Positions 32,155-43,847 of a stretch of DNA of 64,000 nt are shown piece after piece (the stretch's first letter is position 1; each line of letters starts with the position of its first letter). Position numbers and translations under genes: made by a program. The notes beneath the pieces are model-generated. The model saw only the letters and a list, made by a program, of their open reading frames with translations. It did not search any database and was not told where the DNA came from. The stretch is from Lepas anatifera (taxonomy: Eukaryota; Arthropoda; Thecostraca; Lepadidae). The stretch is taken from contig JAOTON010001670.1 of assembly GCA_034440635.1 (NCBI GenBank), positions 62,001 to 126,000 of the forward strand, read 5' to 3'.

Positions 32155-32391
32155 TTTTCCATCGGTTCTTGCCGCACACTGGCTTGATATGGGAGAGGTG
32201 CAAATTCATGAAAAACTTGTTGAGTGAAAGAGGTGACAATTCTAATATTGAGTTTTTTTAGAACAACAAATATTTTCTGCTTCCTTTCAATATTTTTTCT
32301 CACAGATTGTAAGATCTGTCGCAAGACCATACCGTGCCCTAAAATCTGTCGGGCACTTTATGACCCGAGAGCCCGACTTTTTGCAGCTCTG

Positions 32392-32562
32392 CCGGTCACA
32401 CGTGAGTCCATGTCAAATACGGTCACGCATGGTTCTATGTCAAGCACGGTCACACGTGATTCTATGTCAAGCACAGTCACGCGTGAGTCCATGTTAAGCA
32501 CGGTCACACGTGAGTCAAGGTCAAATATGGTCACGCGTGAGTCGAGGTCACGTTTATCACGA
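32392..32562. repeat. 27-bp minisatellite, unit 2, right part
   Basis: Continuation of the array cut by hAT element 2. Units with CACACGTGAG contain CACGTG. The end of the array (GTTTATCACGAGG) matches those of units 1 and 3. Confidence 0.82.
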
Positions 32563-33490
32563 GGTTGTTGCTGAGCTTTTTCACCACTGATTGAAGACGT
32601 TAGATGGTGGCTGTTGAAACAGCTCGACAGTTTTGTGACAGTTAGATCGATTGATTAGCCTACCTGAGGAGCTCTACTCCCTCGCCTTGCCGAGGGAGGG
32701 TCGATTCGAACACAGTTAAACGTTTCTTAACCAAGATAGATACAGGATCCAGTAAGCTGCAGCGTGTTTTTGTGACTTGAACTCTGCGATGGCATACTAG
32801 TTGTATATCATTAGTCAATTGGTGACCCTGAATGGTCATTTAGATGGCCTGAACATGCTGATCGCCTGTAAATCATAGTCAACACAAGTTTTGAGTTAAC
32901 ATTCTGTAACAGAATATTACAACAGCATGCTTTGAGAAATTTGCAATACTCTGCACGCACAATTCAACGCATGAAATATATGAGGTTAGAAAATAAGATT
33001 TGTTACCTAATATAGTCCGACGAGTTTTAGCCTTTCTGGATTAACGAGCACCTGCAGGCGGTATCAGTAAAAGGGTTTCTAATGCGGGTTGGTGTTTTTG
33101 CATATGATGTTGCATGTCAATAGGTAAATGGTTGTGCTAGAACACGCTAATAAAGGTCATTCAAAGTTAGTGATTTTCTTTGACCTTCGAGGTGCTTCCT
33201 TACAGTTGGTGACTTTTTCCAACAAAGTGTCGAATATGTTGCAGCTTCGTGGCTGACTATCGATAAGTTCCGCGCTTTTATGAAATTGTACCAACCTAGG
33301 TCACACCCTTGTTTAGTCTCAGAAAATTTAAGCATAAGATACCAGCAAAGAAAGCTGAAGGCTGTCATTTTCTCATTATTTGACTAGGAATATTAACATG
33401 GGATCCACGGGGTCATTTAATGCCTCCTGACGTTACTAGGCTATGCAGATAATGTGCCCAAGCAGTCAAGTGAAGTCAAGGGAAGTATGT
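32563..33490. other. Start of unit 3, non-coding
   Basis: Diverged counterpart of 18,318-18,926 plus 19,963-20,410. GAAG at 32,593-32,596 is a second uninterrupted target of the 10-kb insertion. No gene seen. Confidence 0.5.
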
Positions 33491-34526
33491 TTAACCCTCG
33501 CCCCACCGGGGGGGCCATCGATGGCCCCCCCTAAGGTTTTTCCGGGATAGCAGAAAAACGACGAGGCGCAGCACCGCGGTTGAGGGCTCTACCTCTTACT
33601 ACATCATTTTCCCATCATCCCTAAAATTTTTTACCCCGGGTCACCCAAGGTCAGGTCACCAGACGAGGTCAACCAAGGTCACCTCACTTCACCTTTAGAG
33701 CTCTGTAAGAGCTACATTTCAAAGTCGATCGATTTGAAACTTCCTACACTTCATGACCCCTCTAGGGTCTACAAGGTGTATATCTGGGATTTTTCGATTT
33801 CGTGCCCTGAGGTCAGGTCACGAGGCGACCTCTCCCATTGGAAAAGCATGGGGAAAAGCTATTTCATGATATAAAAGCCACAAAAATGATTGCAAATACT
33901 CAGACTGCTCAGAACAACGTTTTTGGACACCCTTTCACGGATCCCAGGGGTCATATTTGCCCTTTGACTTTTCCAAGGTCATCCAAGGTCACCAGAGGTC
34001 AAAAACAGTATTTTGACAATAACTTTTGACCTAATGGAGCTAGAGCGGTGAAACAAGCACCATCGTGTTTGTCGTGTCGCTGGCTTTCATTTGATATACG
34101 GCAAGGTCACTTTTTGACCTTTCGTGACCTCAGGTCATATTAGGTCACGAGGTGACCTCTGGCGGTCAAACCACTGGCGGGAGGTCTTTACGTTCCACAT
34201 GGCGGGAAAAGTACTGGCAATTTGCTATCAAATGTACTTTACCAGGCCTCAATAGCTCTAATGACATAAGAGTTATGCCCAGTTTGCTTAATCATTGCAT
34301 ATTTGAGTGAAAATAGCCGATCTTGACCTAATTTGACCTCTGGAGGTCAAACCATTGACCTGAGCACTAAAACATGCGAAGTAATTTCTTACTGAATTCA
34401 CGCGAGCTTTCTATTGCACTTTGCAGATTTGCGCTAACGCCCATATTTTCGGAGTTAGAGGGGGGCCATCGATGGCCCCCCGGTGGGGCGAAGGTGGCGC
34501 CGGACCCCCGGTGGGGCGCGGGTTAA
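33491..34526 (+). mobile_element. Family A TTAA element (1,036 bp)
   Basis: TTAACCCTCGCCCCACCGGG at the left, CGGTGGGGCGCGGGTTAA at the right, TTAA on both sides. Same length as the copy at 18,927 and nearly the same sequence. Units 2 and 4 lack it (20,410 and 58,240 regions are continuous). Contains GGGGCCATCGATGGCCCC near each end and many AGGTCA/TGACCT sites. Non-coding. Confidence 0.9.
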
Positions 34527-34660
34527 GTTTCGAACCAGAGCATGAACCCGTCAGGGACAGATTGTTGTTCCTAGACTATACGCAGCGAAGGAGACGGCTT
34601 AAACCTCGTGTGAATCTTTTAGAATGGCCCCATATATTCATGGTCTGACATGAACTAGAC

Positions 34661-36173
34661 TTAACCCTATTTCCAACAGAGGGTAGATTCGGCCCACCCC
34701 TCAAGTTTTTACAGAGTATCTCCAAAACAGTTTGAGATAGGGTCTTGAAATTTTGTCACTTGTCCTAGAACTAAATAGCACGTGTTCTCTGGAAGCTTTG
34801 AAAATATATGTGCCAGAGGTGGAGCTAAGGCTTGCTAATTTGGGGGAGGGGCTTATCCAGAAGCCGAGCATTGTCGCCTTCGTTGCGTTTGTCCTACAAT
34901 AAAGCTGTCTGTTACGAATTGGCGGCAGTTGTAATGTTTGAATGCTATTACTAAGATTTAGGATGACAGTTGATGCACATTTTTATATAATTTTGGCCAT
35001 AGGCGGTTCCAGAAGCTCAAAATGGGGGGGGCTTACAATGTTATTCATCCGAACTCTTCCAAAGTAAATAGATTGCATACAGAATGTTCGGGAGGGGCAA
35101 ACATAACCATGCATTTATCCCATATATGTATGTATTATATGATGTTACGAAGCCATAGGCCTGTTCAGGTACCGTAATTAGGGGGATTCACACGCACTCA
35201 AGTTCGTTTTAGGGTTGTGTGTGCATTGAATGGGACAAAACATTGTAACTATGCATTTAGTTCCAACACCAAATGAGATTTGGGACGACGGGTGATGTGT
35301 ATTTTGATATATTTTTGGCTATAGGCGGTTTCAAGAGCTCAGAATTTGGGTCTACAATGTTATCCATTCGAACTCTTCCAAAATGAATAAACTGCCTACA
35401 GAATCGACGGGAGGGGTATATAGGGGTTTATAGGGGTTTATATGGATGTACTGATCCCATCCGCGTATTGTATGATAATAGAATATCATGGCGTGCTTAG
35501 GTACCGTAATTAGGGGGTGCACTAACTTTCAAGCTTATTTTAGTGTTGCGTCTGCATTGAATGGAGCAAAGCATCGTATATATGCATTTAGTCCTATCAT
35601 CAAATGGGCACAATTCATCCATAGGCGGATCCAGGAGTGTTCCCCGGGTCGGGCAGGGGTGGATAAAGGCGGGGTAATTTGATAGGTAGCCATACCTGAA
35701 AGGCGGGGTAATTGGTGCTTCCCCACTAGTTTACCTCCCTGAAGCCCCCTCGGATATATTTTTGCTATTTGAGCACGGCTTGACACCAGAGATATCACAC
35801 TGTACCTGGCGTGTGCATTTTTGCAAAAAAGGCATGAAAAATGGATATAACTTCCCCCAATTTGTGGCCCTAGAACCGTACTTGAACTTTGAACTTCGCC
35901 TAAATGAGAGCTAGGACCATTTCCAAGCAATTTTGTGTCAATCCATACTAGTTTCGTGAAAATAAGATACAAGAGTTACGGATAATCTAAAAACGGCAGA
36001 AATTGTGTATATTTTGAACCCCTACCCTCAATTTTTAATTTCTGAAATTTTCTTTTTTTGAAAATGGAGTTTGGCGCGAGAGGAATTGATTACAGTTTGA
36101 ATTTTCAAAATCGGCCGGGTGGATTTTGAGATCTTAGAGGGACAGAATCTGCCCCTGTTGGAAATAGGGTTGC
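34661..36173. mobile_element. Family F TTAA element (1,513 bp)
   Basis: Left end TTAACCCTATTTCCAACAG, right end the inverse with the outer TTAA decayed to TTGC (36,170-36,173). Internal repeats of TTTGGCTATAGGCGGTTTC and GTACCGTAATTAGGGG show an inner duplication (about 34,990-35,230 against 35,320-35,530). The right two thirds equal 1-848. No credible coding region. Confidence 0.7.
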
Positions 36174-37234
36174 CGGGAGCTCGTTGGAAATAGTGTTAGA
36201 ATGTAGTCGAGAGGTCTGAGATTGCGCTTAATTTACAGACATTGAGCCGCACTGCGCTAAACCAAACAGTTTGTTTCTGATTCCGAAACTGGTTGAGGGA
36301 TCTAATCGACCCCAATTCAGTGTTAAAACATATATAGCTCGCCACCTTGGACCACCTGCGTGGTGCTTTTGTCCCCGGATAATAAAGATGCCGTTTTCCA
36401 GGCCCCAACTCCGGAGTAAATACCCGGCGCGGACATGCAGACCTTGACCGAGCCCTGAGTTAACCCAGAATCGGGCCGATGCCTAGCTCGGTCCAGGTCA
36501 GGTCCATAAAATCCAATTTTGATCAAAATCAAGCCATCTAAATATCCTGTTGAGATGAGCATACCCATTTTGATGTTTTTGTGCTTTAGAAAGTTACACA
36601 ATTGCAGGGCGTTGAGAGGTTTTGGAGTGCTGCGGCGAGGAGCATGATATGAGTTGATGAGGCGTAGACTGGCCTGTCTCCTCGAATCCTAATGTAAAAT
36701 CACTTAGATTGTATATTCAGGCACAGCCTTTCATCAGAATTGTGTAGGTAATGTCGCAAACTCTCAGCTATAGTGTAGCCAGACCTTGAATTGAGCTTCA
36801 TACAAATGCCTTTAAAAATCCATTTTTAAAGGGCTGTGCCCGAATATGCAATCTAATTGTTTTTTTTTACATCAGGATTCGAGGAGACAGGCCAGTCTAC
36901 ACCTTATCAATCGCAGAGCGTCATTAAACTGCTCTGAGTGAGAGGTACTGTCCGGAGTTTTTGTGTTTTTTATCTATGATTGTATTTTTAACCTGGTTTA
37001 GACGTTGTTTCAGCAACATAGGTTTGATTTTAGTCTTACCCATCAAATCGACGTGGACTAGTATCCACGTCTGTATGCATGTGGATGGCTCTGAATAAAG
37101 TATTTGCATTCGTCTTTACTCTAGATTTAATATCACAAAGACACGCAAACACAAGTTCTCAGTGGGCACGTCGGGTGCGGAATCCAGGCTACTGGTTTAA
37201 GCCCGTTTAAAACCAGATTTGAAACCTCTTACAC
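36174..37234. other. Non-coding array block, unit 3
   Basis: Nearly the same as 849-1,910. No gene seen. Confidence 0.6.
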
Positions 37235-38222
37235 TTAACCCCGCCCCGGAGGCCTCCGAGCCACCTTCGCCCTTGTGGGGATGGGGTGTTCAAACACACA
37301 TACACACCCCTCAAACTCGGTTCCTATGCGGGATTGCGAAAAACGTGAAAGCTGTTGGATAGCTCAAACAAATTCATGAAGAAACTACATTAGTCACTTT
37401 TTGGCTCAGTTCAATATTGAGGTCAGGACATGTCAAGGAAGGTAGCATGTTAGAGCAGAATTTTTTACTCTAACATCTGACAGAGTTGAGTTAGAATCAT
37501 TTTTATGACACCATTCGCTTCCTCTTGTCACAGCAAAGCGAATGATGTATAATATGGCTATACTAGGTCAAAACACAAAAATGAGTTGTTCTCAGGTCAG
37601 GTCAAGTTCACTTTCCAACTTAATGTAGTCAATATACATATCAATCGACTTGCAATAGCAATCCAGACGTAATGGTATCAAAATAAAAGTTGCATCATCA
37701 TTTCCTGCAAAGTCATAACTGCCTAAGCAGCCACAGATTACCGCTCAGAGGTCACAGGTCAAAAACTGTAACATGAACCTGGAAAGGGGCCCAGGAAACT
37801 AGTATGAATATGAATATGAAGGTCTATCAGCTGTATCTACGCAAATAAAGCCAAATTCCTGTTTTCCCCATGCATTCCCAATGGAGAGTTCATAATCCTA
37901 TGATGACCCTAGGTTATTGATATGAAAATATCGGATCTTATATTGTAGCACTTGAATGGGCCATTATGTGGTAAAGTTCAATCCAATAGATTCATCCATT
38001 TCTTACTTATGCCACCTTAAACATTTTTTAAAGTAAGTTCACGAGACCTGCACTGCTGACCTGACCTGAGATGACCTGACCTTAATATTTTGGGGAAAGT
38101 TGCGGATTTGATCATGAATAAGGTGTGTCAAGTATGGCGGCGCTTTGCGCCGCCGTTTTTCGTCCCGCTGGAAAAAAACTCGAAGAGGTGTTCAAATACC
38201 CCCACACCGGGGCGAGGGTTAA
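37235..38222. mobile_element. Family E TTAA element, unit 3
   Basis: Orthologous in position to 1,911-2,902 and almost identical (988 bp). TTAA at both ends. Confidence 0.75.
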
Positions 38223-38347
38223 AAAGTAGGGGGGATGAGGGCAACGGGGATCAGCTGACTCTCCTGGACAGGTAACCTGAGATTCTGTATTTGTGACCTG
38301 AAGAAAGTGGCCTCGTTTGCACGCCCAATGCTCATGTGGATCCAGGA

Positions 38348-40079
38348 TTAACACGCGCCCCACTGGGGGCGGGGACAAAAGTCTCTCACCTCTCCTGGTT
38401 TTCCCCAGATAAAGCAAAAACGAAAAGACGTAGAAAAACGTTTACATTACCTTATCCTTAATCAATTTTGCGCATGTAACCAAATTTTTTAGGTACTAGT
38501 CATGCCAGGTCAAGGAGCTATTTAACACGCGCACTGGAGGCCCCCCACCTGTTTTTCCAAGGTGGCCGGAGAACCGCTTGTAGCCGAAAAACGAAACGTG
38601 GCCAAATTTAACAGAATTTAATAGAGCGTCGATTGGTGAAGACTTTTTGAAAATCAGCCACAATTTTTTTGACTTATAGGCTTTCAAAATCAGACCTGCA
38701 TTTTGAGATCGCCGTAAACGCGCGGTCGGACCAGTTAGCTTGCATTGAAGACCGAGTGGTGACGTCATAACGTCATATAAGCGGGACTATATGTCAAGGT
38801 CACTTCACATGAAAGTCAAGGTCAAGGTCAAAGGTCACAGGTCAAGGTCATATCTGCACTTTCAAGGTCACTGACCACTGTGCGTCCGGCCAAATGACGT
38901 TACCCCGTCTGACATATATTATGCTATGACGTCATCGGTAGGGTACCCCAATACAAAGGTCAAGGTCAAACGTCAAGGTCAAATGTCATTGGGAAAGGTC
39001 AATCCTCATTTCCCGTCAAACAGTGGCTACAGTGTTAGTCAAAGTGTAAATAAAAAGTAGTATACCATATGGTGACCTTAAAGGTCAATGACATTGAATG
39101 ACCTTGGTCCAAAAGTTGTGGGGAAGCCTGTTTGAAACCTCATCTCTATGAAAATTGTCCGCCTTTAGCTTATTCCCGCCATTTTCCTGCATAATAACAG
39201 CATTTACCAATCGATCCCAGCATGGTCAATATTTGACCTTTACGACCTCGTTTGACCCTGAAGATATTAACCTAGGTTAATGAAAATTGGTCATCATGTA
39301 GATCACCATAGTCCCCACCCACCTACCAAGTGGCGTTTTTCTAACCCTCTTAGTTTCCGAGATCTTAGGGGGCCTACCAGGCCCCCCTCCAGTGCGCGTT
39401 AGTGCCAGACCCCCCTCCAGCGGGCTGTTTTCAGTAAACACTGGATAGATCGCTGAAAATCCTCAAACCAAATATTCTTACCACGATCTTACCATAAAGT
39501 TGAGTTTTTCACCATCTGACCTCGTAAGGGTCATGTCAGGTCAGAGGATCATTCAGTGATTGTCTTGCCAATATCTTCTCACTTAATTAAAATAAAGCCC
39601 CATTTTGCTTGCATTGTGCTTATATTCTCCCAGGGAGTCCATGGATATGCAGCATTTATTTATTTATTTATTCAGTATGACCATACCAGGCCAGCCTGTG
39701 ACCCTGACCTAGCTCGATGCCAGGTCATTTTTACAATTTGACCTAGCAACGTCATATTATACATAAATCGATTTTCCACAATACGAGAAATCAAATGATG
39801 CATGAAGATTTTCTCTGGCTCCGCTGGGTAAAAATCTAAAGGGGGAAACGTACATACACTGCCCTATCGTAAGTCAATGGAACCGTCTTTGACCTGTGTG
39901 AACCTCAATATTGACCTGACATAAAAATACTTCCTGTAATTTATATTCGTCTCGTCAAGAGCTTTCGGATGCCGTCCGTACTTTCCTTTAGCTGTCCTGG
40001 GAAATTAGATACGGAGGGAGGCGAAATACCCCCCCTGCGGAGTGCGTCGTGCCAGGGACCCCAGCGGGGCGCGTGTTAA
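38348..40079 (+). mobile_element. Family C TTAA element (forward), unit 3
   Basis: Same insertion as 3,029-4,999, 239 bp shorter. Most of the difference is one deletion at about 39,424 that joins the nested B element to downstream C sequence (CTCCAG|CGGGCTG). TTAA is kept at both outer ends. Confidence 0.78.
38522..39424. mobile_element. Family B element nested in C, right end deleted
   Basis: Starts TTAACACGCGCACTGGAGG; its last 25 or so bases and the adjoining C sequence (about 220 bp in all) are missing. The half-site cluster is retained and slightly extended: five AGGTCA in a row near 38,816-38,850. Confidence 0.75.
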
Positions 40080-40795
40080 CCATACGCCTCCCTACAGACC
40101 TGATCATTGACGGGCATCTGATCTTCCATCTGATCGATCAGTCCCCGGGAGGTCTAGATTTTTTATAACACTGTATTTGGCTACTAAGCCAGATACTCAT
40201 CCCGCCAATTTTCTATAAGATGATGCAGTTCTAGTCCACACCCTGAGATGAGACCAAGCAACGGAGATGATCTGGGACGTGTTCTCCCAGAGGGCAACAA
40301 GCACATCCATCTCGAACGTAAGGTTCAGCTCTTGTTTCAGGCGCTGTTAGCATAATTGCATTGCAAATGTTGGTAAGCGGTGCAGATTTCTTCGTAAATG
40401 CTCAAGTTTCAGACGGTTTGCAAATTGTCAGGCTAGTAAAATACCATACTCTGATTGTAAGATATGTGCCGTAAGCAGGCCCAGGTCAAAATAAATAAAA
40501 TGCCACGTAAGAGAGCTCAGATGGTAAAACCATGGTGATGTGGGCTGTATCTTCTCTTTTTATTGCGCTTTACCAGCGAGAGCTTAAATGTTGATTCTCC
40601 GGCACATACTCAAATAACAATGTTATGTGAAGTCAGGCCAGGCAGGTAGAGACAAAATGTTTGCTGGGTTGGGTGGTATAAAGAAAATGATGGCTGCACT
40701 ATCATCGTATACTATTATTTAATATCACCATTGGATCCGTCCTTGAATTTCCAGTGATTGAATCATTAAATCATGCCTCATTTTTTGCTTTGGGT
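40080..40795. other. Non-coding array block, unit 3
   Basis: Equivalent to 5,000-5,717. No gene seen. Confidence 0.5.
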
Positions 40796-41251
40796 TTAAA
40801 GGGAATGTGGCACCTTCACAACGTGATGTTAACTGGGATAGCCAAGTTTTAAAGCAAGTCGGAAAACCCAGTACTCCATATTTCATTTGTCTTGGAACTC
40901 GATATTTCCGTAGAAAAAAATTAAAACCTACCTGACGCCAGCCCCCCATCAGCCCGTCGCAGGGCGGTCATTGTTGTGAGCTACTGGCGTGACGACATAT
41001 GCTGACGTCACGATGAGCATCAGCCAATCGAAGCCCTTGAAGCGTTTCGAGTATGGTAGTGGTTGCCAGATCGTGACATCATCCACAGGCTGATATCTAT
41101 TTCTTTTTCTAGAGGAGTATTTTTAAAAACAAAATATTGAGCTTATCGTACATTTTCAGAGAAATCATGAGTGGTTTCATTGTTTATGGCTAAAAGTACG
41201 TCTAATTTCACTAAATTCCAGGATTCGACGAAGGTGCCACATTCCCTTTAA
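40796..41251. mobile_element. Family G TTAA element, unit 3
   Basis: 456 bp, same insertion as 5,718-6,173, with TTAA and AGGGAATGTGGCACC ends. Confidence 0.82.
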
Positions 41252-41911
41252 GAAATAACTTCTCTTGCTGAGTTCACGTGAGCAAAACAATTATTCCGAA
41301 CAGCGATAGATTACGGCGACATAAATCATCGTTAGCATCCATATATGCACTTATTTAACCATACCATATACATCTAACACACACACAACATGTAAAAATA
41401 GTGACGAGGTCATCATCTCGGAAGGACTATTTCAACAAATGCTTCCTCTAGTCAACAAAACAATAGCGTTTGAGAATCCGCGCCGTAATCTAATGATTAG
41501 GCGTGTTTTCACGAATAGACGATCGAAGTTCGCAATGTGTTTGGCGATGTGCAATGGAGAGATGGACATTGGTCATACAACAGTCCTGTTCTCTGAGGCA
41601 TTTCAGCGAAATTATCCCTACCGGGGACTCTGCTGAAAAGAAAGAAGTAATAGTTGACTCCAAGCAGCCCGCAAGATGGGTTAGTGATCCCAAATAAGCA
41701 ACAATGCTCATATATAGCAATTACAATGATATCCATCTGCAGCAAAACAAAACGGTAATGGAACCATAGAAATTTCATTGAATTATCTTCAAGATGGACT
41801 CCAGAACAAATGACTTAAACAGAATGATCAGTTCCCCGGATGCATACTTGTTATTTAATTGCAGGATCCAGGGGTCAACCAACAGCCTTTAAAACCCAGC
41901 ATACCCACCCA
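41252..41911. other. 3' flank of gene copy 3
   Basis: Equivalent to 6,174-6,831; no additional gene. Confidence 0.45.
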
Positions 41912-42913
41912 CTAGTAGTGGTAGCCCTGCTGCGCGCACTCTGTGACGGTGACGTAGTTCTGCTGCACCTTGGTCAGCGCCACGGTGACGTACTCCACAG
42001 CTGTGGACGTGCGGGTGACGTAGCGGACGTCCGGCACGTTCTTAATGCTCGTCTGCACCACGTCGTAGTGTTGCGTTTCGTAACGGGTCTGGTACAGCAG
42101 CTCATTCTCCGTGACGATAGAGGTCTGAACCTGAAACAATTCATCATTCTTAGTCAAACTTGAAAGATGGAAACATGAACATGTTGGTGAACACGTTTTT
42201 AATTATCCTGAAATGTTAACATTGTTTTCAGCGTACTCAGAACGTTTTAGCAGGTCTCAGGCACATAGAACGTTCCCTTCCTCGAATACAACCTCCCCCT
42301 GCCAAGTGCCTGACCTGGGGTACTAGCACCACGCTGGTCTCGGTGACTTCCACCGGGTACTGCTGCACTTGGGTCTGGGTGAACACGTCCGTCTCAGTCA
42401 CCGTCACGTGCTCGTCGTCGGTGAACACCAGCGTCGACGTCAGACTCTCCACCTCAGGAATCACCACCGTCCGGGTCTGGTACGATATCTTCGTCTCCAT
42501 CTTGTAGCCGGGCCGGATCGCCTTGGCGGTTGTCGCCAATTGGAATTTCGTGAGGTCGTAGTACTCTGTTGCGGTCTCGTACTGGTACAGGGTTGTTGGA
42601 AGGTACTGAGTACGCGTTTCGTACTCTGTCACAGGGATGAAGATCTTGGTCCAGGTCAGGATGTACTTGGTCTCGGCTCGGCACTTTCCCCACTGGGGCC
42701 ACTGATTCCAGCAAAGGAGGCATCCAGGCCTGGTGCCCCGAACCCCGCGCTGGGGGCACTGTATTCGCCGCCGGCTTGTGCAGGAGCGCCGTACTCGTAG
42801 GAGGCAGGAGCAGGAGCGCTGTAGCCGGAGTCGGCCTCCCGCTTGGTAACGTTGCTGGCTCCGGAGGCGACGGAGCTCAGGCTAAGGAGGAAGACGGCGG
42901 CAACCGGCAGCAT
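41912..42913 (-). pseudogene. Secreted Thr/Val/Tyr-rich protein, copy 3, frameshifted
   Basis: Exons equivalent to the other copies are 42,315-42,913 and 41,912-42,130 (minus). The first is 599 bp against 600 in copies 1 and 4: one T is missing at about 42,687-42,691 (CTTTCCCCAC against CTTTCCTCCAC). Translation shifts after GISGPSG, loses the cysteine that follows and ends at 42,656. The remaining frame (42,315 to about 42,690), both splice sites and the second exon are intact and still similar to the others. Intron 1 and the TATA box are also conserved. It is either a recent pseudogene or an assembly error, since nothing else has decayed. Confidence 0.75.
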
Positions 42914-43847
42914 CTATAAACACAGAAGAGCGTCACTGGATGCAGCATGGGCTAAGGATGAACCAGCGAAAAGCAGCATCTGGGTTCATAGTTAATGCTG
43001 AGAATGTTAATTGAATGGTTTATATTCATCATCTACTCATTCATATAGTAAAATAACAACAACTTTATATTCACATTGATAATAATGATAACAAAAACGT
43101 AGGGTCATCCTGTGTCATGAAAATGTTTAAATAACTATAAGCAATGTTCACCCATTGGTTGAAGTTGTAACTCAGGTGTTTAAAACAAATTGAAGCCATG
43201 GTGTTAATGCATGTAGCACCCTTCAATAGCTATATTACGCTAGTTGTGTCTTTCGCTGTTGCTGCAAGAAAGCTACAGGTGCTAGTAAAACATTTTAACA
43301 AGTAACCAATACATGTAAAAGCCGACCGCACCATTGTTATCCTCGCTCGCGGCGTGTTGCACAGATGACTGTGCCTGATTGCGATGCTGCAGGTTCTTTT
43401 ATACTTACGCGATGCCATCGGTTCCGTTCCCAGTTCCACCACTATGGCTGCGCCCACACTTGCAAAACCAACTGGAGGGCGGAATCCTCTGCCCCGGTTG
43501 GTAACAAGCGGACACGAATTTACGTCCTCGGAGTGTCTATCATCTGAGATGGCCTACTGTATGGTACGCTATGGTTCGTTGTGGGCGAAAAATATACTAT
43601 TGGCTTATGCTACGGAATGTTGTATGGGCTTAAGTATATACTTCAAAATATATTGTGCTACGACGTCTAGGGCTTCGCGATGTAGAACATGAACACTACA
43701 TGGTTAAAGAGGTGGATAAAGGCAAGGGCTTAAAGTTTCGGAAAAGTTTTGATAATTAAATTACCGCTTGGTGTGGTGCAGCTGCCCTATTCTAATCCAA
43801 GCCTTTCGCATAAATTGACAGTTTATAATTTCATGATCGTTGAAGCA
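42914..43847. other. Probable first intron, promoter and upstream region of copy 3
   Basis: Colinear with 7,837-8,770. Contains the TATA box at 43,396-43,403. No further gene. Confidence 0.45.
43396..43403 (-). promoter_or_regulatory. TATA box of gene copy 3
   Basis: TATAAAAG on the minus strand in the same context as copies 1 and 2. Confidence 0.55.

Larger units (their letters stand above)
29794..32391. mobile_element. hAT-like element 2 (2,598 bp) with captured exon
   Basis: TIR CAGAGCTGCAAAAA at both ends, 8-bp duplication CCGGTCAC (29,786-29,793; 32,392-32,399), inserted into the minisatellite. An inner repeat, AAATCTGTCGGGCACTTT, lies near both ends (29,814 and 32,342) in opposite relation to the TIRs. 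No transposase is present. A zinc-finger-like exon (31,375-31,603, minus) and strong hairpins (31,826-31,990) lie inside. Confidence 0.85.

Noticed and set aside
31824..32261. 145-residue plus-strand open frame in hAT element 2
   Set aside because: It crosses hairpins and a 60-bp tandem repeat and has no domain; composition looks non-coding.
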